This document shows positions 1 through 10,208 of a stretch of 64,000 nt of DNA, in pieces (the stretch's first letter is position 1; each line of letters begins with the position of its first letter). The DNA is from Azonexus hydrophilus DSM 23864. Its GTDB lineage: Bacteria; Pseudomonadota; Gammaproteobacteria; Burkholderiales; Rhodocyclaceae. The notes beneath the pieces are model-generated. The model was not told the DNA's origin. It worked only from the letters and a program-made list of their open reading frames with translations, and searched no databases. The position numbers and the translations under genes are program-made. The stretch is from NCBI RefSeq assembly GCF_000429605.1, contig NZ_AUCE01000012.1:310001-374000 (forward strand). The letters run 5' to 3'.

Positions 1-1358
1 TCGCTGCACCGGCACCGGCTGAACCGCCTGTGGCCATGGCCGAAGAGGGCGATGGCTTCGGTTTCTTCGCGCCGCTGACGCCGCCCGCACCAGTCGCGCC
101 GCTGGTCGAGGTGGTCGCGCCCAAGCCTGTCCCGGCCCGTGCCGAGCGGCAAGCCAAGGCACCCGTCAGTGCGTCGGCGGACTCCTCGATCCGCGTCAGC
201 ATCGAAAAGGTCGATCAGTTGATCAATCTGGTCGGCGAACTGGTGATCACCCAGGCGATGCTGCTGCAGACCTCGGCCCAGATGCAGGATGCTGCACCGG
301 AGCGGCTGCTCAACGGGCTCACGCAACTGGAACGCAATACCCGCGACCTCCAGGAATCGGTGATGTCGATCCGGATGATGCCGATTTCCTTTGTCTTCTC
401 GCGTTTCCCGCGGGTGGTTCGCGATCTGTCGGCCAAGCTCGGCAAGCAGGTCGAACTGAAGACGCTGGGTGAGACGACGGAACTGGACAAGAGCCTGATC
501 GAGCGCATCACTGATCCGCTGACCCACTTGATCCGCAACAGTCTGGATCATGGCATCGAGTCGCCGGAAAAACGCATTGCCGCCGGCAAGAGCCCGACCG
601 GGACGATTACGCTGAAGGCCTATCATCAGGGCGGCAACATCGTCATCGAAGTCGGTGACGACGGTGCCGGCCTGCCGCGTGACAAGATCCTGCAGAAGGC
701 GCGCGAGCGCGGCTTGCCGGTTTCCGATCAGATGAGCGATCAGGAGGTGTTCAACCTGATCTTCGAAGCCGGCTTCTCGACTGCCGATCAAGTCACCGAT
801 GTCTCGGGGCGCGGGGTCGGCATGGACGTTGTCCGCCGCAACATCCAGTCCATGGGCGGCCGTGTGGAAATCGACTCGATGCTCGGGATCGGTACCCGGA
901 TGACGGTCCGTCTGCCGCTGACCCTGGCCATTCTCGACGGTATGTCGGTGGCGGTCGGCGACCAGATTTACATCCTGCCGCTGTCGTATGTCCTGGAATC
1001 GCTGCAGCCGTCGCCCGGTGACATCAAGACACTCTCCAACCAGGCACGGGTGGTCCAGGTGCGCGGCGAATACCTGCCGGTGGTCGTGCTGCACGAAATG
1101 TTCAATCTCAAGTCGGCGTGGACCGATTTCACCCAGGGGATCATGGTCGTACTCGATGCCGACGGCGCGCGCGTTGCCCTGTTCGTCGACGCCTTGCTCG
1201 GCCAGCACCAGGTCGTGATCAAGAGCCTGGAAGCCAATTACCGCAAGGTGCCGGGTGTCTCCGGCGCGACCATCATGGGCGATGGTCATGTGGCTTTGAT
1301 TCTCGATGTATCGGCCATCGCTGCGATGGCCAGGACAAGCATGCAGAAGGCCGGGTGA
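1..1358 (+). CDS. cheA: Chemotaxis histidine kinase CheA (5' truncated by window)
   Basis: C-terminal 450 or so residues of CheA, read in the frame that starts at base 3. The frame is open to the window edge, so the phosphotransfer (P1) and P2 parts lie outside; the GTG at 30 is internal. An Ala/Pro-rich linker is followed by the P3 dimerisation helices (VDQLINLVGELVITQAML), the HATPase core with N box HLIRNSLDHGIE and G boxes DDGAGL and GRGVGMDVV, and a CheW-like regulatory domain. The kinase would sit in a membrane array and phosphorylate CheY and CheB. It heads an operon with cheW, two transducers, cheR, cheD and cheB. It is distinct from the second, complete cheA at 13438. Whether His-box residues are intact cannot be judged here. 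Confidence 0.95.
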   Translation, partial: AAPAPAEPPVAMAEEGDGFGFFAPLTPPAPVAPLVEVVAPKPVPARAERQAKAPVSASADSSIRVSIEKVDQLINLVGELVITQAMLLQTSAQMQDAAPERLLNGLTQLERNTRDLQESVMSIRMMPISFVFSRFPRVVRDLSAKLGKQVELKTLGETTELDKSLIERITDPLTHLIRNSLDHGIESPEKRIAAGKSPTGTITLKAYHQGGNIVIEVGDDGAGLPRDKILQKARERGLPVSDQMSDQEVFNLIFEAGFSTADQVTDVSGRGVGMDVVRRNIQSMGGRVEIDSMLGIGTRMTVRLPLTLAILDGMSVAVGDQIYILPLSYVLESLQPSPGDIKTLSNQARVVQVRGEYLPVVVLHEMFNLKSAWTDFTQGIMVVLDADGARVALFVDALLGQHQVVIKSLEANYRKVPGVSGATIMGDGHVALILDVSAIAAMARTSMQKAG

Positions 1359-1379
1359 CCGGCAGATGAGGAGTTGATG

Positions 1380-1880
1380 ATGGAAGCCATGATTTCCGCA
1401 GGGGCGGCTGCCGGCGATGAAGCGCTGGTTGCCAGCGAGTTCCTGACCTTTACGCTGGGCAGCGAGGAGTACGCCATTGATATCCTGAAGGTTCAGGAAA
1501 TCCGTGGTTACGAGACGCCGACGCTGATTGCCAACGCACCGTCCTTCATCAAGGGCGTGATCAACCTGCGCGGCATCATCGTTCCCATCGTCGATCTGCG
1601 CATCAAGTTCCGCTTGGGCAAGGTCGAGTACACCCCGTTTACCGTGGTCATCATCCTCAACATCGCCGGGCGGGTCATCGGTGTCGTCGTCGATAGCGTC
1701 TCCGACGTGCTCTCGCTGACGCCTGCGCAAATCCGCCAGGCACCAGACTTCTCGGGCAGTTTTGATACCAAGTACATCGTCGGTCTGGCCAGTATCGAAG
1801 CGCGGATGCTGATCGTGACCGACATCGAACGCCTGATGACCAGCGCCGACATGGAGTTGATCGAGGCGGCTGCCGAGTGA
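1380..1880 (+). CDS. cheW: Chemotaxis coupling protein CheW
   Basis: Single CheW domain of 166 residues that couples transducers to CheA. Typical landmarks are the strand [21 protein letters not shown], the [13 protein letters not shown] core and the closing VLIVTDIE-like strand (here [10 protein letters not shown]). An in-frame TTG at 1374 and ATGs at 1377 and 1380 are available; GAGGAG at 1368-1373 sits 6 bases before 1380, so that ATG was chosen. The gene starts 21 bases after the truncated cheA and is followed closely by a transducer gene, so the three are probably cotranscribed. It is one of several CheW-domain proteins here, the others being two CheA and two CheV proteins. Confidence 0.95.
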   Translation: MEAMISAGAAAGDEALVASEFLTFTLGSEEYAIDILKVQEIRGYETPTLIANAPSFIKGVINLRGIIVPIVDLRIKFRLGKVEYTPFTVVIILNIAGRVIGVVVDSVSDVLSLTPAQIRQAPDFSGSFDTKYIVGLASIEARMLIVTDIERLMTSADMELIEAAAE

Positions 1881-1902
1881 ACGGACGTTCCGGGAGAACG
1901 AA

Positions 1903-4290
1903 ATGTTGAATGTGCGCAATTTCAGGATAGGCAGCCGGCTGATCGCCACCACGCTTGGCGCACTGGCGCTGATGATCGCTTTCGTCGTGATTGCGCTGGT
2001 CAGTCTTGGCCTGATCGGTGACAAGGTGCAGACCATCGCCGTCGATAACAATCAGGGCATGGAGCTGGCCCATGAAATGCAGGGCTATCTCGGCAACATC
2101 GGCCTGCACGCACGCAATGCCCTGCTCTATGAAGAAATCAGCCGGCAGCGCGAGGAACAGCAGGGCGTCGACCTGGCGATCCAGCGTTACCAGGCCAATG
2201 AACGGCAACTGGCCGACATGGTTCTGACCTCCGAGGCCAGGACGCAACTGGGGGAATTGTCGGCCTTGCGCCAAGCTGCGGAGACTCGTCTCGCACGTTT
2301 GTTCGTTCTCGTCGGCGAGGGCAATCGACCCGATATCGAAGCGCATTTCGTTGATGAACTGACGCCCGCCATGCGTGCCTGGCAGGATGCCATCGGCCAG
2401 TTGGTGACGCGCCAGAAGGCGGCCAATGCCCTGGCGCTTGAGGAAGTTGCGGAGATCCGCACGACGGTCGAACGCATCCTGTTCGGACTGATCGGATTCG
2501 CCGTTCTGGTGATGATTCCCTCTGGTATCTGGGTGACGCGGGCGATCACCAATCCCCTGTCGTCGGCGGTGGCGGTGGCCGAGTCGGTGGCCGGGGGCAA
2601 TTTCGACAACCGGATCGACGCCGAAGGGCGGGACGAGCCGGCGCATCTGCTGCAGACCTTGGCACGCATGCAATCTGATCTCAAAGCGCGTACCGCCAGC
2701 GAGCGTCAGGTGGCCGCCGAAACCTTGCGTATCAAGGTGGCGCTCGATGTCGGTTCCAATTGCGTCATGCTGGCCGACCCCGATGGCCGGGTCATCTACT
2801 GCAACGATGCCCTGCTGGATATGATGCAGCGCGCCGAAGCCGATATCCGTCAGCAATTGCCGGGCTTTCAGGCCGCCGCGCTGAATGGTGGGACGTTCCG
2901 TATCGAGGCACTGAATCCGGCGTTCCAGTCGGACCGCCTGGCTGCCTTGAGCGAGCCGCAGCGCAGTCAGATCAAGCTGGCCTCGCGCACTTTTGCCCTG
3001 GTGGCCACGCCGGTGGTCGGCGAAGCCAACAGCCGCCTGGGTACCGTCGTCGAGTGGCTCGATCGCACCGGCGAGGTGGCCATCGAACAGGAAATCAGTA
3101 ACATCATCGACGCTGCCGTTGCCGGTGATTTCTCGCATCGCATCTTGCCCGCCGACAAGCAGGGTTTCTTCCTCAAGCTGAGCACTGGCATCAATAGCCT
3201 GCTTGACGCCAACAGCCGGGCACTGGAAGAGATTGGCCGGATGCTGTCACGCCTGGCCGCTGGCGATCTGACCGAGAAGATCGACACGCCTTATCAGGGG
3301 CTGCTGGCCAAGGTCAGAGACGATGCCAATGGCACAGTCGACAACCTGCGCGAGATCGTTCTCTCGATCAAGCAGTCCACCGATTCGATCAATACCGCGG
3401 CCAAGGAAATTGCCCAGGGCAATCAGGACTTGTCCGGGCGGACCGAGCAGCAGGCGTCCAGCCTTGAGGAAACGGCGTCGAGCATGGAGCAGCTGACCGG
3501 CACCGTGCACCAGAATGCGGAAAATGCTCGCCGGGCCAACGAACTGGCCGATACCGCGCAGCGGGTTGCCGAGCAGGGCGGGGCCGTTGTCGGCCAGGTA
3601 GTGACGACGATGAGTGCCATTCAGCAATCCAGTCGCCGTATCGCCGACATCATCGGCGTCATCGACGGGATTGCCTTCCAGACCAACATCCTGGCCCTGA
3701 ATGCGGCCGTTGAAGCGGCCCGGGCCGGCGAGCAGGGGCGGGGGTTTGCCGTGGTTGCTACCGAGGTGCGCAACCTTGCGCAGCGCAGCGCGGCGGCGGC
3801 CAAGGAAATCAAGGCTCTGATCGGCGACTCCGTCGATAAGGTAGCGGTTGGGAACCGCCTGGTCGAAACTGCGGGAACGACCATGGCCGAGGTCGTTTCC
3901 AGCATCCAGAATGTCGCTCGCCTGATGAGCGACATCTCGGCGGCCAGCCGCGAGCAGAGTTCCGGCATCGAGCAGGTCGGGCGCGCCATCAACCAGATGG
4001 ACGAAGTCACCCAGCAAAATGCCGCCCTGGTCGAAGAAGCCGCGGCAGCGGCCGAAAGCCTGCAGGAACAGGCGCATCGCCTGGCGCAGGCGGTGGCGGC
4101 CTTCAGCCTGTCGCCGACCGGCGAGATACCCGCACCCGTTGCTGCCAGGCGGCCGGCTGCCTTGCCGGATCGCCGGCCGGTGCCAGGCAAGGTCGCGGCG
4201 CCGCTGCTGACGGAAAAGAAACCACAAACACTAGCGATGGGGCGTGTTCCCGTCATGTCTGCCCGTGAAGACGGCTGGGCAGAGTTTTAA
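1903..4290 (+). CDS. Methyl-accepting chemotaxis protein with internal PAS-like module
   Basis: Membrane chemoreceptor of 795 aa. A cytoplasmic start is followed by TM1 (about 12-38), a periplasmic helical region resembling a four-helix-bundle sensor (about 40-190), TM2 (about 192-213), a HAMP domain, a PAS-like segment (about 275-400; [16 protein letters not shown]), a second HAMP-like segment (about 400-480) and the methyl-accepting signalling hairpin. The CheA/CheW-contacting tip lies near residues 585-620 ([20 protein letters not shown]). The extreme C-terminus, GWAEF, fits the xWxxF tether that docks CheR/CheB. The ligand is unknown. It lies directly downstream of cheW and 23 bases before a related transducer, suggesting tandem duplication with divergence of the N-terminal half. 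Confidence 0.93.
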   Translation: MLNVRNFRIGSRLIATTLGALALMIAFVVIALVSLGLIGDKVQTIAVDNNQGMELAHEMQGYLGNIGLHARNALLYEEISRQREEQQGVDLAIQRYQANERQLADMVLTSEARTQLGELSALRQAAETRLARLFVLVGEGNRPDIEAHFVDELTPAMRAWQDAIGQLVTRQKAANALALEEVAEIRTTVERILFGLIGFAVLVMIPSGIWVTRAITNPLSSAVAVAESVAGGNFDNRIDAEGRDEPAHLLQTLARMQSDLKARTASERQVAAETLRIKVALDVGSNCVMLADPDGRVIYCNDALLDMMQRAEADIRQQLPGFQAAALNGGTFRIEALNPAFQSDRLAALSEPQRSQIKLASRTFALVATPVVGEANSRLGTVVEWLDRTGEVAIEQEISNIIDAAVAGDFSHRILPADKQGFFLKLSTGINSLLDANSRALEEIGRMLSRLAAGDLTEKIDTPYQGLLAKVRDDANGTVDNLREIVLSIKQSTDSINTAAKEIAQGNQDLSGRTEQQASSLEETASSMEQLTGTVHQNAENARRANELADTAQRVAEQGGAVVGQVVTTMSAIQQSSRRIADIIGVIDGIAFQTNILALNAAVEAARAGEQGRGFAVVATEVRNLAQRSAAAAKEIKALIGDSVDKVAVGNRLVETAGTTMAEVVSSIQNVARLMSDISAASREQSSGIEQVGRAINQMDEVTQQNAALVEEAAAAAESLQEQAHRLAQAVAAFSLSPTGEIPAPVAARRPAALPDRRPVPGKVAAPLLTEKKPQTLAMGRVPVMSAREDGWAEF

Positions 4291-4313
4291 CCTGGAAGGA
4301 AAAGGGCAGATTC

Positions 4314-7136
4314 ATGCGTAACAACCAGCCTGTGACCCAGAACGAAATCCCCCTGACGGCGGACAGCCTGATCGTCTCCAAGACCGATCTCAAAGGCCTG
4401 ATTACCTACGTCAACAAGGATTTTCTCGATATCAGCGGTTTCACCGAGGATGAGCTGATCGGTCAGCCGCACAACATCGTGCGCCATCCGGACATGCCGA
4501 CCGAAGCCTACGCCGATCTCTGGCGCGATCTCAAGGAAGGCCGGCCGTGGACTGGTCTGGTCAAGAATCGCTGCAAGAACGGCGATTTCTACTGGGTGCT
4601 GGCGACCGCCACCCCGATCCGGGAAAACGATCAGATCGTCGGCTACATGTCGGTACGCCGGCAACCGACCCGGCAACAGATCGAAGCCGCCGAGGCCGCC
4701 TATCGCCTGTTCCGCGAAAACCGGGCCGGCGGGTTGCGCATCCGTCACGGGGCGGTGGTCAACGGCGGGGCAGGATTGTTCGCCGGCTGGTCTTTACGCC
4801 AGAAGCTGTTCGCCGGATTCTCGACCCTGCTGCTGGCCAGCGTCCTCATCGCTGCACTGGGTATCTGGGGTATCGGCAAGGTGCGCGACAATGCCGTAGC
4901 GCTGAACGATGATGGCATCAAGCCGACGCAGGCGCTGGCGGTGATCGGTCGCCTGATGGCGGAGAACCGCAGCCAGGTGCTGCTGACCCTGCAGCACGAT
5001 CCGGAAGGGCGTTACGCCGCGCTGCACGATCACGACCTCAGTTTCCATACCAAGCAGATCGATGCCAATCTGGCCGAGGTCGATCGTCAATGGACCTTGT
5101 TCAACCAGAACCCGCATTCGCCAGAGCAGCAGCAACTGGCCAACGAGTTCCAGGTGGCGCGGACGTCCTATGTGCAGGAGGGCTTGTTGCCGGCCAAGCA
5201 GGCGCTGCTGGAAGGTCGTTTCGACGATGCGAACATGATTCTGTTGAAGAAGATCAATCCGACCTACACCGCCGCCGCGGCCAAGGCCGAAGCCCTGTTC
5301 CGGGCTCAGGCCGAGGAGGCGCAGCAACTGGTCAGCGAAGGTGAGGCACTCTATCGCTCGCAACTGACTTGGGCGGCTGCCATCGTGTTGCTGGCGTTGG
5401 CAATCGGTCTGTGGATCGCGATGGCCATCACCCGCTCGATCACCGGGCCGATCCAGGAAATCATCGCGACCTTCCGTTCGCTGGCCAATGGCGATTTCAC
5501 CCGCAATGTCGACGTCTCGCGCAACGACGAGATGGGCAAGATCCTGCAGGGGCTGCAGTCGATGCAGATCCAGCAGGGCTTCAACGTGGCCGAGGCCAAG
5601 CGCATTGCCAACGACAACCTGCGCATCCGTATCGCCCTGGATTGCGTGAATTCCAATCTGCGCATTGCCGACGACGACGGTCTGGTGCTGTACGCCAACA
5701 AGGGCTTGCAATCGACGCTGCGCAAGATAGAACCGGCATTGCGCGAGCAGATTCCGGGGTTTGCCGTCGATCGTTTCGTCGGCAGCAATATCGGTGGTTT
5801 CTACGCCGACCCGCAGGCTGCCCTGAAAACCTTGCGCGAATTGCGCGACACCCGCCTGACCGAGATGGAAATCGGCGGTCGCATCTTCAACGTGGTCACC
5901 AATCCGATCATCAACGAGCGCGGCGAGCGTCTCGGCACGGTCGGTGAATGGCAGGACCGGACGGCCGAGATCACCGCCCAGCGCCTGGTTGCCGACCTGA
6001 TCAAGAAAGCCTCCAACGGCGACCTCGATGCCCGGCTCGATGCCGAATCGCTGGAAGGTTTCTACCGCGAACTCGGCAAGGGGATCAACAGCCTGCTGGA
6101 GACCACCGCTTCGGCGATCGGCGAGATTGCCGACCTGCTGTCGCGGATCGCTGCCGGCGATCTGGTGCACACGGTGGAAACCGATTACCAGGGCACTTTC
6201 GGCCGTTTGAAGACCGATGCCAACCAGACGGTGCTGCGTCTGCGCGAACTGGTGGGCGGGATCCAGTCGTCGGCCGAAATGATCAATGTGGCAGCCAAGG
6301 AAATCGCCTCCGGCAACCAGGACCTGTCGTCGCGTACCGAGGAGCAGGCCAGCAGCCTGGAGGAAACCGCGTCGAGCATGGAAGAGCTGACGGCGACGGT
6401 CAAGCAGAACGCCGAAAACGCCCGCCAGGCCAACGAACTGGCCGGTAGCGCGCAGCGCGTGGCCGAGCAGGGGGGCGATGTGGTCGGCCAGGTGGTTGAA
6501 ACCATGGGCTCCATCCATCAGGCCAGCGCCAAGATCGCCGACATCATCAGCGTCATCGACGGCATTGCCTTCCAGACCAACATCCTGGCGCTCAATGCGG
6601 CAGTTGAAGCGGCCCGGGCGGGCGAGCAGGGCCGCGGCTTTGCCGTGGTGGCCACCGAAGTACGCAACCTGGCTCAGCGCAGTGCGGCTGCGGCCAAGGA
6701 AATCAAGGGCTTGATCTCGGACTCGGTCGGTCGCGTCGAGGTGGGCAGCAAGCTGGTCAACCAGGCCGGTACGACGATGACCGAAATCATGAGCAGCATC
6801 AAGCGCGTGGCCCGGATCGTCACCGATATTGCCGAAGCCAGCCGCGAGCAGAGCGCCGGCATCGAGCAGGTCAGTCTGGCGGTCAGCCAGATGGACGAAG
6901 TGACGCAGCAGAATGCCGCTTTGGTCGAGGAAGCTGCCGCCGCAGCCGAAAGCCTGGAAGAGCAGGCCGAGTCCATGGCTCGGGCCGTCGCGGTTTTCAA
7001 ACTGGCCGAATCGCGGAAGCCCGGCCTGCCGCCGCCGTCCGCGCCGGCCATCGAGCGTCGGCCTGCGTCGTCGCAGCCGCGCGAGAAGATGCGCAGCCTG
7101 CCGGCCAGTCTCGACGATGAGTGGGAGGAGTTCTGA
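4314..7136 (+). CDS. PAS-containing methyl-accepting chemotaxis protein (Aer-like N-terminus)
   Basis: Chemoreceptor of 940 aa. It begins with a cytoplasmic Aer-type PAS domain (about 10-120; GLITYVNKDFLDISGFTEDE, then HNIVRHPDMP), followed by a membrane-anchored periplasmic helical module between two TM segments (about 160-185 and 350-375), HAMP, a second PAS-like segment (about 440-560), a HAMP-like segment and the signalling hairpin with its tip near 745. The C-terminal EWEEF matches the xWxxF CheR-docking pentapeptide well. Aer-type PAS domains usually bind FAD and report redox state; whether this one does is inference. The signalling half is very similar to the preceding transducer. Its stop lies 1 base before cheR, whose ribosome site GGAGGAG lies inside the last codons. 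Confidence 0.93.
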   Translation: MRNNQPVTQNEIPLTADSLIVSKTDLKGLITYVNKDFLDISGFTEDELIGQPHNIVRHPDMPTEAYADLWRDLKEGRPWTGLVKNRCKNGDFYWVLATATPIRENDQIVGYMSVRRQPTRQQIEAAEAAYRLFRENRAGGLRIRHGAVVNGGAGLFAGWSLRQKLFAGFSTLLLASVLIAALGIWGIGKVRDNAVALNDDGIKPTQALAVIGRLMAENRSQVLLTLQHDPEGRYAALHDHDLSFHTKQIDANLAEVDRQWTLFNQNPHSPEQQQLANEFQVARTSYVQEGLLPAKQALLEGRFDDANMILLKKINPTYTAAAAKAEALFRAQAEEAQQLVSEGEALYRSQLTWAAAIVLLALAIGLWIAMAITRSITGPIQEIIATFRSLANGDFTRNVDVSRNDEMGKILQGLQSMQIQQGFNVAEAKRIANDNLRIRIALDCVNSNLRIADDDGLVLYANKGLQSTLRKIEPALREQIPGFAVDRFVGSNIGGFYADPQAALKTLRELRDTRLTEMEIGGRIFNVVTNPIINERGERLGTVGEWQDRTAEITAQRLVADLIKKASNGDLDARLDAESLEGFYRELGKGINSLLETTASAIGEIADLLSRIAAGDLVHTVETDYQGTFGRLKTDANQTVLRLRELVGGIQSSAEMINVAAKEIASGNQDLSSRTEEQASSLEETASSMEELTATVKQNAENARQANELAGSAQRVAEQGGDVVGQVVETMGSIHQASAKIADIISVIDGIAFQTNILALNAAVEAARAGEQGRGFAVVATEVRNLAQRSAAAAKEIKGLISDSVGRVEVGSKLVNQAGTTMTEIMSSIKRVARIVTDIAEASREQSAGIEQVSLAVSQMDEVTQQNAALVEEAAAAAESLEEQAESMARAVAVFKLAESRKPGLPPPSAPAIERRPASSQPREKMRSLPASLDDEWEEF

Positions 7137-7137
7137 T

Positions 7138-8043
7138 ATGGCCCTTGATCCGAAACGGCCCCTCGCCACCCCGGCCAGCCTGCGTACCGAGTTGGGCAAG
7201 ACCTTGCCGGTCCGGGAGTCGGCAAGCCGCGAATTCTCCTTCTCCGATACCGACTTCGAACGGGTGCGCAAGTTGATCTATCAGCACGCCGGGATTTCGC
7301 TGTCGCCGGTGAAGAAGGACATGGTCTACTCGCGTCTGGCGCGTCGTTTGCGCGCCCTGAACAAGGCGACCTTCGGTGAATATCTCGACGCCCTGGAGCG
7401 TAACGGCGGTGATGAGTGGGAGCGCTTCGTCAATTCCCTGACCACCAATCTCACCTCGTTCTTCCGCGAGCCGCACCATTTCCCCATTCTTGCCGAGCAT
7501 CTGCGCAAGTTGGGCAACCGGCGGCCGGTCCGCATCTGGTGTTCGGCGGCGTCGACCGGCGAAGAGCCCTACTCGATCGCCATGACGGTTGCCGAAACTT
7601 TCGGTACGGAAGTGTCGCATGTCAGCATTGTCGCTTCCGACCTCGATACCAACGTGCTGGCGACGGCCCAGAAGGGCGTGTATGGCATGGATCGTCTGGA
7701 AAAGATGTCACCGGAGCGACTGCGCCGCTTTTTCCTGCGCGGCACCGGTGCCCAGGATGGCTTCGCTGCCGTGCGGCCGGAGTTGAAGCGATTGATCGAG
7801 TTTCGCCGGGTCAACCTGCTCGACGCCAGCTATAGCGTCAAGGGGCCGCTGGATGTCATTTTCTGTCGCAATGTGATGATTTATTTCGACAAGCCGACGC
7901 AGTACAAGATCCTGTCCCGTTTTGCCCCGATGATGCAACCGGATGGCCTGATGTTCGCCGGGCATTCGGAAAGCTTCCTGCATGCCGCCGACCTGTTCCG
8001 TTCCCTGGGCAAGACGGTGTACGCCCTGGCCGGATCGCGCTGA
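7138..8043 (+). CDS. cheR: Chemotaxis protein methyltransferase CheR
   Basis: SAM-dependent glutamate methyltransferase of 301 aa that methylates transducer adaptation helices. The N-terminal all-helical CheR domain (FSFSDTDFERVRKLIYQHAG) precedes the Rossmann catalytic domain, with VRIWCSAASTGEEPYSIAM as the SAM-binding region and DVIFCRNVMIYFDK as the post-catalytic motif. The ATG at 7138 was chosen because GGAGGAG at 7124-7130 is spaced 7 bases from it; the same frame is open upstream but there lies inside the transducer gene. Both neighbouring transducers end in a CheR-docking pentapeptide, which fits a dedicated adaptation module with cheD and cheB. Confidence 0.96.
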   Translation: MALDPKRPLATPASLRTELGKTLPVRESASREFSFSDTDFERVRKLIYQHAGISLSPVKKDMVYSRLARRLRALNKATFGEYLDALERNGGDEWERFVNSLTTNLTSFFREPHHFPILAEHLRKLGNRRPVRIWCSAASTGEEPYSIAMTVAETFGTEVSHVSIVASDLDTNVLATAQKGVYGMDRLEKMSPERLRRFFLRGTGAQDGFAAVRPELKRLIEFRRVNLLDASYSVKGPLDVIFCRNVMIYFDKPTQYKILSRFAPMMQPDGLMFAGHSESFLHAADLFRSLGKTVYALAGSR

Positions 8044-8054
8044 AAAGGAAACGC

Positions 8055-8663
8055 GTGCAGCACGCCTACGACGAAAATCTGGCAACCAACCGCTATTTTG
8101 ACCGGCATTTTGAAACTGATGCCGCCAAGATACTGCCGGGGGAGTATTTCGTTTCCGATCAAGGAATGCTCTTGGTCACCGTCCTCGGCTCCTGTGTTGC
8201 CGCCTGTGTCCGCGATGTCGATGCCGGTATCGGCGGCATGAACCATTTCATGCTGCCCGACGATGGCGGGCGACGTGAAACGGTTGCCACTTCGGCGCGC
8301 TATGGCTCCTACGCGATGGAAGTACTGATCAACCACCTGCTCAAGATGGGGGCCCGCCGCAGCCGTCTGGAGGCCAAGGTGTTCGGTGGTGGTGCGGTGA
8401 TGGCCAGCCTGGCCAGCAGCAATGTCGGCGTGCGTAACGCCGAATTTGTGCTCGATTACCTGAAAACGGAAAAGATTCCGATCGTGGCCAAGGATCTGCT
8501 CGATTCCTACCCGCGCAAAGTCTATTTCTTCTCACAGACTGGCCGGGTGCTGGTCAAGAAGTTGCACCGCGTTCATAACGAAACCCTGTTCAGTCGCGAA
8601 CGTGATTACAAGGCCAGGCTGTCCGGTGATCCGATGGCTGGCGATGTGGAGTTGTTCATTTGA
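8055..8663 (+). CDS. cheD: Chemoreceptor glutamine deamidase CheD
   Basis: Deamidase of 202 aa that converts selected receptor glutamines to glutamates, preparing them for CheR. The catalytic Cys is in [11 protein letters not shown] (C47) and the His in [12 protein letters not shown] (H64); both are present. The start is GTG at 8055, preceded by AAAAGGAAA. It lies 11 bases after cheR, and its TGA shares one base with the cheB ATG. No cheC phosphatase is in the window; phosphatase activity is supplied by cheZ further down. The usual partner pairing CheC-CheD is therefore not evident here. Confidence 0.95.
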   Translation: MQHAYDENLATNRYFDRHFETDAAKILPGEYFVSDQGMLLVTVLGSCVAACVRDVDAGIGGMNHFMLPDDGGRRETVATSARYGSYAMEVLINHLLKMGARRSRLEAKVFGGGAVMASLASSNVGVRNAEFVLDYLKTEKIPIVAKDLLDSYPRKVYFFSQTGRVLVKKLHRVHNETLFSRERDYKARLSGDPMAGDVELFI

Positions 8664-9733
8664 TGGCGACCAAGACCCGTGTCCTGATTGTTGATGATTC
8701 CGCCCTGATGCGCGGATTGCTGACAACGATGATCAATGCTGCGCCCGATCTCGAAGTCGTCGGTGCTGCCCAGGACGCCCAGACAGCGCGGGATCTGATC
8801 AAGACCCTGAACCCGGATGTGCTGACACTGGACGTGCACATGCCGGGCATGGACGGGATTGAGTTCCTCGAACGCCTGATGCGGCTGCGGCCGATGCCGG
8901 TGGTCATGGTTTCCTCCTACACCGGTGCAACCTCGGAAACCACGCTCAAGGCACTTGAACTGGGGGCGGTGGACTTCATTGGCAAACCGCGTGCCGATAG
9001 CGCGCATTCAATGGGAAACTATGCTGAAGAACTGGTCGAGAAGATTCGCGCGGCAAGGCACGCGCGTGTGCGCGGGCGTCACCTCGTCGCCACCACTGCT
9101 GCGACGAAAGGAGGGCGTTCAATGTCCGTAGCGGCCGCATCTCCCGCGCCATCGACTGGCTCAGGGGGCGGCAAGATCATCTTTCTTGGAGCGTCGACCG
9201 GCGGTACCGAGGCGATCAAGGAGTTTCTGACAGGTATTCCTGCGAATTGCCCGCCGATCATGATCGTCCAGCACATGCCCGAGACGTTCACCGCCTCCTT
9301 TGCCAAGCGGCTAGACGGGCTGTGCGCACCCACGGTGGTCGAGGCCCGGGGCAACGAGCGCCTGGAGTCGGGGACGGTTTATATAGCGCCGGGGCACTCG
9401 CACATGATGATCCGCCGCGGCAGCAATGGTTTCCAAACGGAATTGTCGGCCGCCGACCCGGTGAATCGGCATCGTCCATCGGTAGATGTCCTGTTCGACT
9501 CGGCGGCCCAGCTGGTTGGTCGGCAAGCTGTCGGCGTCATCCTGACCGGGATGGGCAAGGATGGTGCCCAGGGTTTGTTGCGCATGCGCCAGGCCGGCGC
9601 CCGCACCTTCGGTCAGGATGAAGCCAGTTGCGTGGTTTATGGCATGCCGAGAGAGGCCTTTCTGATCGGTGCCGTCGAGGAGCAATGCGCGCTCGACGAC
9701 ATGGCGCGCAGGGTGATGGCGGTGGTACGGTAA
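8663..9733 (+). CDS. cheB: Chemotaxis response regulator methylesterase CheB
   Basis: Protein-glutamate methylesterase of 356 aa. The N-terminal receiver domain has [11 protein letters not shown] and the phospho-acceptor D57 in [11 protein letters not shown] linker leads to the catalytic domain with the nucleophile S178 in [10 protein letters not shown], a His in IVQHMP and the Asp in [10 protein letters not shown]. The ATG at 8663 overlaps the cheD stop codon (TGATG), implying translational coupling; a TTG one codon upstream is less likely. It removes receptor methyl groups after CheA phosphorylation. It is the last gene of the first chemotaxis block; a 77-base non-coding gap follows. Confidence 0.96.
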   Translation: MATKTRVLIVDDSALMRGLLTTMINAAPDLEVVGAAQDAQTARDLIKTLNPDVLTLDVHMPGMDGIEFLERLMRLRPMPVVMVSSYTGATSETTLKALELGAVDFIGKPRADSAHSMGNYAEELVEKIRAARHARVRGRHLVATTAATKGGRSMSVAAASPAPSTGSGGGKIIFLGASTGGTEAIKEFLTGIPANCPPIMIVQHMPETFTASFAKRLDGLCAPTVVEARGNERLESGTVYIAPGHSHMMIRRGSNGFQTELSAADPVNRHRPSVDVLFDSAAQLVGRQAVGVILTGMGKDGAQGLLRMRQAGARTFGQDEASCVVYGMPREAFLIGAVEEQCALDDMARRVMAVVR

Positions 9734-9810
9734 TATTTCCGGGCAGGGCTTGCTGGAATCAACGAAAGTATTAAACTAGATCACGATTTGGTATTTTTTT
9801 AGGAATGACA

Positions 9811-10116
9811 ATGCAGACTAGTGTCAAGCAGGAAGCAGGAATTGCCACGATCGCGCTGGTTGGTCGTTTTGATTTCAATACGCATCGAGACTTCCGCGCC
9901 GCTTACGAGCCGCTGATTGCTGATGTTGCCTGCCAGGCGGTGACCGTGGATTTTTCGGGTGTGGATTATCTGGACAGCTCTGCACTCGGCATGCTGTTGA
10001 TGCTGCGCGACAAAATGGGTGGCTGTGGCAAGGATGTCGTTCTCAGTGGCGTGCAGGGGAACGTGCGTCAGGTTCTGGAAATCGCCAATTTCAGCAAGCT
10101 GTTCCGCATCGTCTGA
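9811..10116 (+). CDS. STAS-domain protein (anti-sigma-factor antagonist-like)
   Basis: Single STAS domain of 101 aa, SpoIIAA-like. The phosphorylatable serine region reads DYLDSSALGMLLML, the hallmark of anti-anti-sigma proteins. AGGA at 9801-9804 is 6 bases before the ATG at 9811, favouring it over the ATG at 9805. No cognate serine kinase (RsbW-like) or PP2C phosphatase is in the window. STAS proteins next to chemotaxis genes occur in several proteobacteria, but a role here is inferred only from position. It stands alone between two non-coding gaps and so is probably transcribed separately. Confidence 0.85.
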   Translation: MQTSVKQEAGIATIALVGRFDFNTHRDFRAAYEPLIADVACQAVTVDFSGVDYLDSSALGMLLMLRDKMGGCGKDVVLSGVQGNVRQVLEIANFSKLFRIV

Positions 10117-10136
10117 GCGGTTGCTGAGATTTTGTC

Positions 10137-10155
10137 AGCGCTTGTGGCGCATGAG
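10137..10155 (+). repeat. Imperfect direct repeat, copy 1 (upstream of cheV)
   Basis: The sequence AGCGCTTGTGGCGCATGAG recurs in near-identical form at 10209-10228, 72 bases on, inside the same 126-base gap before cheV. Its role is unknown; it could be a pair of operator half-sites. Confidence 0.4.
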
Positions 10156-10208
10156 CCGGTGACGCCACTGGCTTAAGTGCCCGTGGCGTGGTAGTTTTGC
10201 CCGATATG

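Noticed and set aside
4794..7271. Long open frame (about 825 codons) antisense to the second transducer
   Set aside because: It mirrors codon bias of the high-GC sense gene, is low complexity (Gln/Arg/His-rich) and resembles no family; the sense frame has clear receptor domains.
10190..10207. Possible sigma-54 site (TGGCGTGG...TTTTGCC) upstream of cheV
   Set aside because: The GG-GC spacing is 12 rather than 10 bases.
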